Shown here: positions 63,510-64,000 of the stretch, one piece after another
How positions within the stretch are numbered: the stretch's first letter is position 1
How the letters are laid out: each line of letters opens with the position of its first letter
Assembly (NCBI GenBank): GCA_963695975.1
Contig: CAVOIB010000002.1
Coordinates: forward strand, 310,001-374,000
Length of the DNA stretch: 64,000 bases
Reading direction: 5' to 3'
DNA from: JBBQVZ01 sp963695975
Lineage (GTDB): Bacteria; Actinomycetota; UBA4738; HRBIN12
Notes under the pieces: model-generated
What the model saw: only the letters and a program-made list of their open reading frames with translations
Databases searched by the model: none
Told to the model about the DNA's origin: nothing
Program-made: the position numbers and the translations under genes

Positions 63510-63660
63510 TAGGTCCACGCGTGCGCGACGGGAAGCCGGTGCGATTCCGGCACGGTCGCGCCACTGTGACCGGGGAGCGAACCCGACAGCAGCCCACTGG
63601 GCCGAGCGCCTGGGAAGGGGTCGGGAGAGCAGCGATCCGGAAGTCAGGAGATCGAACCGC
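63510..63660 (+). ncRNA. Cobalamin riboswitch
   Basis: Typical elements occur in order: GGGAAGCCGGTGCGATTCCGGCACGG-type core (63530-63555), the B12-box segment GCGCCACTGTGACCGG (63558-63573), GGGCCGAGCGCCTGGGAAG and the terminal AGTCAGGAG (63641-63649). It ends about 45 bases before a BtuF-like gene, which it should repress when B12 is abundant. Confidence 0.92.
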
Positions 63661-63701
63661 ACGCGAGCCACGTCCGCCTTCGCTCGAAAGGAGACGCTCG
63701 G

Positions 63702-64000
63702 ATGCGTGTTCGTCTCATCGGTCTCGTGATCGTCGTGCCGTTCCTGGCAGCCTGCGGTGGTTCATCGCATGCGTCAACACAAGGCAGCTCTCCGTCGGCC
63801 GGCATGCCGGCCACGTACCCGGTCACCATCACCGACGACGACGGTAGACGGGTCACGCTGGATGCCCCACCGCAACGCATCGTGACCTTCGCACCGTCGA
63901 TGACGGAGATCGTGTACGCCCTCGGGCTCGGCGATCGTCTCGTCGGCGTCGCGGGCAAGTATGACGACTACCCGGCCGCCGCCAACCAGGTGCAAGAGAT
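63702..64000 (+). CDS. BtuF-like cobalamin-binding lipoprotein, cut by window end
   Basis: The reading frame from ATG 63702 (after AAAGGAG) runs off the window, showing about 99 residues. A lipobox (FLAACGG, Cys about 18) is followed by a low-complexity linker and a BtuF/FecB-type domain start (YPVTITDDDGRRVTL, PQRIVTFAPSMTEIVYALG). The riboswitch upstream makes B12 the likely ligand. Confidence 0.85.
   Translation, partial: MRVRLIGLVIVVPFLAACGGSSHASTQGSSPSAGMPATYPVTITDDDGRRVTLDAPPQRIVTFAPSMTEIVYALGLGDRLVGVAGKYDDYPAAANQVQE

Overview
The window is a high-GC bacterial chromosome segment centred on a replication origin. It most likely comes from an uncultivated, deep-branching member of the Actinomycetota. 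The gene order from gyrA to pcnA follows the actinobacterial origin block known from mycobacteria: DUF3566 protein and tRNA-Ile next to gyrA, then gyrB, dciA, recF, dnaN, dnaA, rpmH, rnpA, yidD, yidC, jag, rsmG, parA, parB, cwlM, trxA, trxB, anti-sigma factor, sigM-like sigma factor, murJ, a DUF6049 protein, a NUDIX hydrolase and pcnA. F420-type luciferase-like oxidoreductases, Ni superoxide dismutase and an ino1-padR pair fit the same assignment. The species cannot be named from the sequence.

Layout. 0-6 kb: the end of one LuxR/TPR regulator, tRNA-Ala, a giant ATPase-LuxR regulator and a ferredoxin-cyclase fusion. 6.1-9.5 kb: a tightly packed minus-strand cluster with a methylamine-dehydrogenase light-chain-like Tat protein, a MauD-like thioredoxin, a MauE-like membrane protein, a 23-residue-repeat protein, a 25-residue membrane peptide and a lipoprotein-sized secreted protein. 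This is the least explained system in the window. 9.6-11.5 kb: a MenC-like enolase-superfamily enzyme coupled to a GNAT acetyltransferase. 11.6-14 kb: small membrane proteins, tRNA-Ile and an MFS transporter. 14-28.5 kb: the replication and segregation core, with leading-strand genes diverging from the dnaA region. A perfect parS lies on the rsmG start codon. 28.6-41.3 kb: cell-wall control, redox, sigma factor, MurJ, a lone PilT-like ATPase and pcnA.

41.3-64 kb: accessory and housekeeping genes. These are a terpene-cyclase-like toroid protein with a Tat-exported DUF362 protein, a CtpE-like P-type ATPase, signal peptidase I, a complete molybdate locus (modABC, a Mop protein, a MerR-Mop regulator), YchF, sodN with its protease sodX, a membrane matrixin-like protease, a TusA-DsrE-ChrA operon, several transporters, ino1-padR, and a cobalamin riboswitch ahead of a BtuF-like lipoprotein cut by the window edge.

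Operons are compact: many genes overlap by 1-4 bases (ATGA, TGATG or GTGA). I saw no insertion sequence, prophage or CRISPR array. Starts were often moved inward from the longest open frame on the basis of ribosome-binding sites and overlaps. All functional calls rest on motifs read by eye, without database searches.
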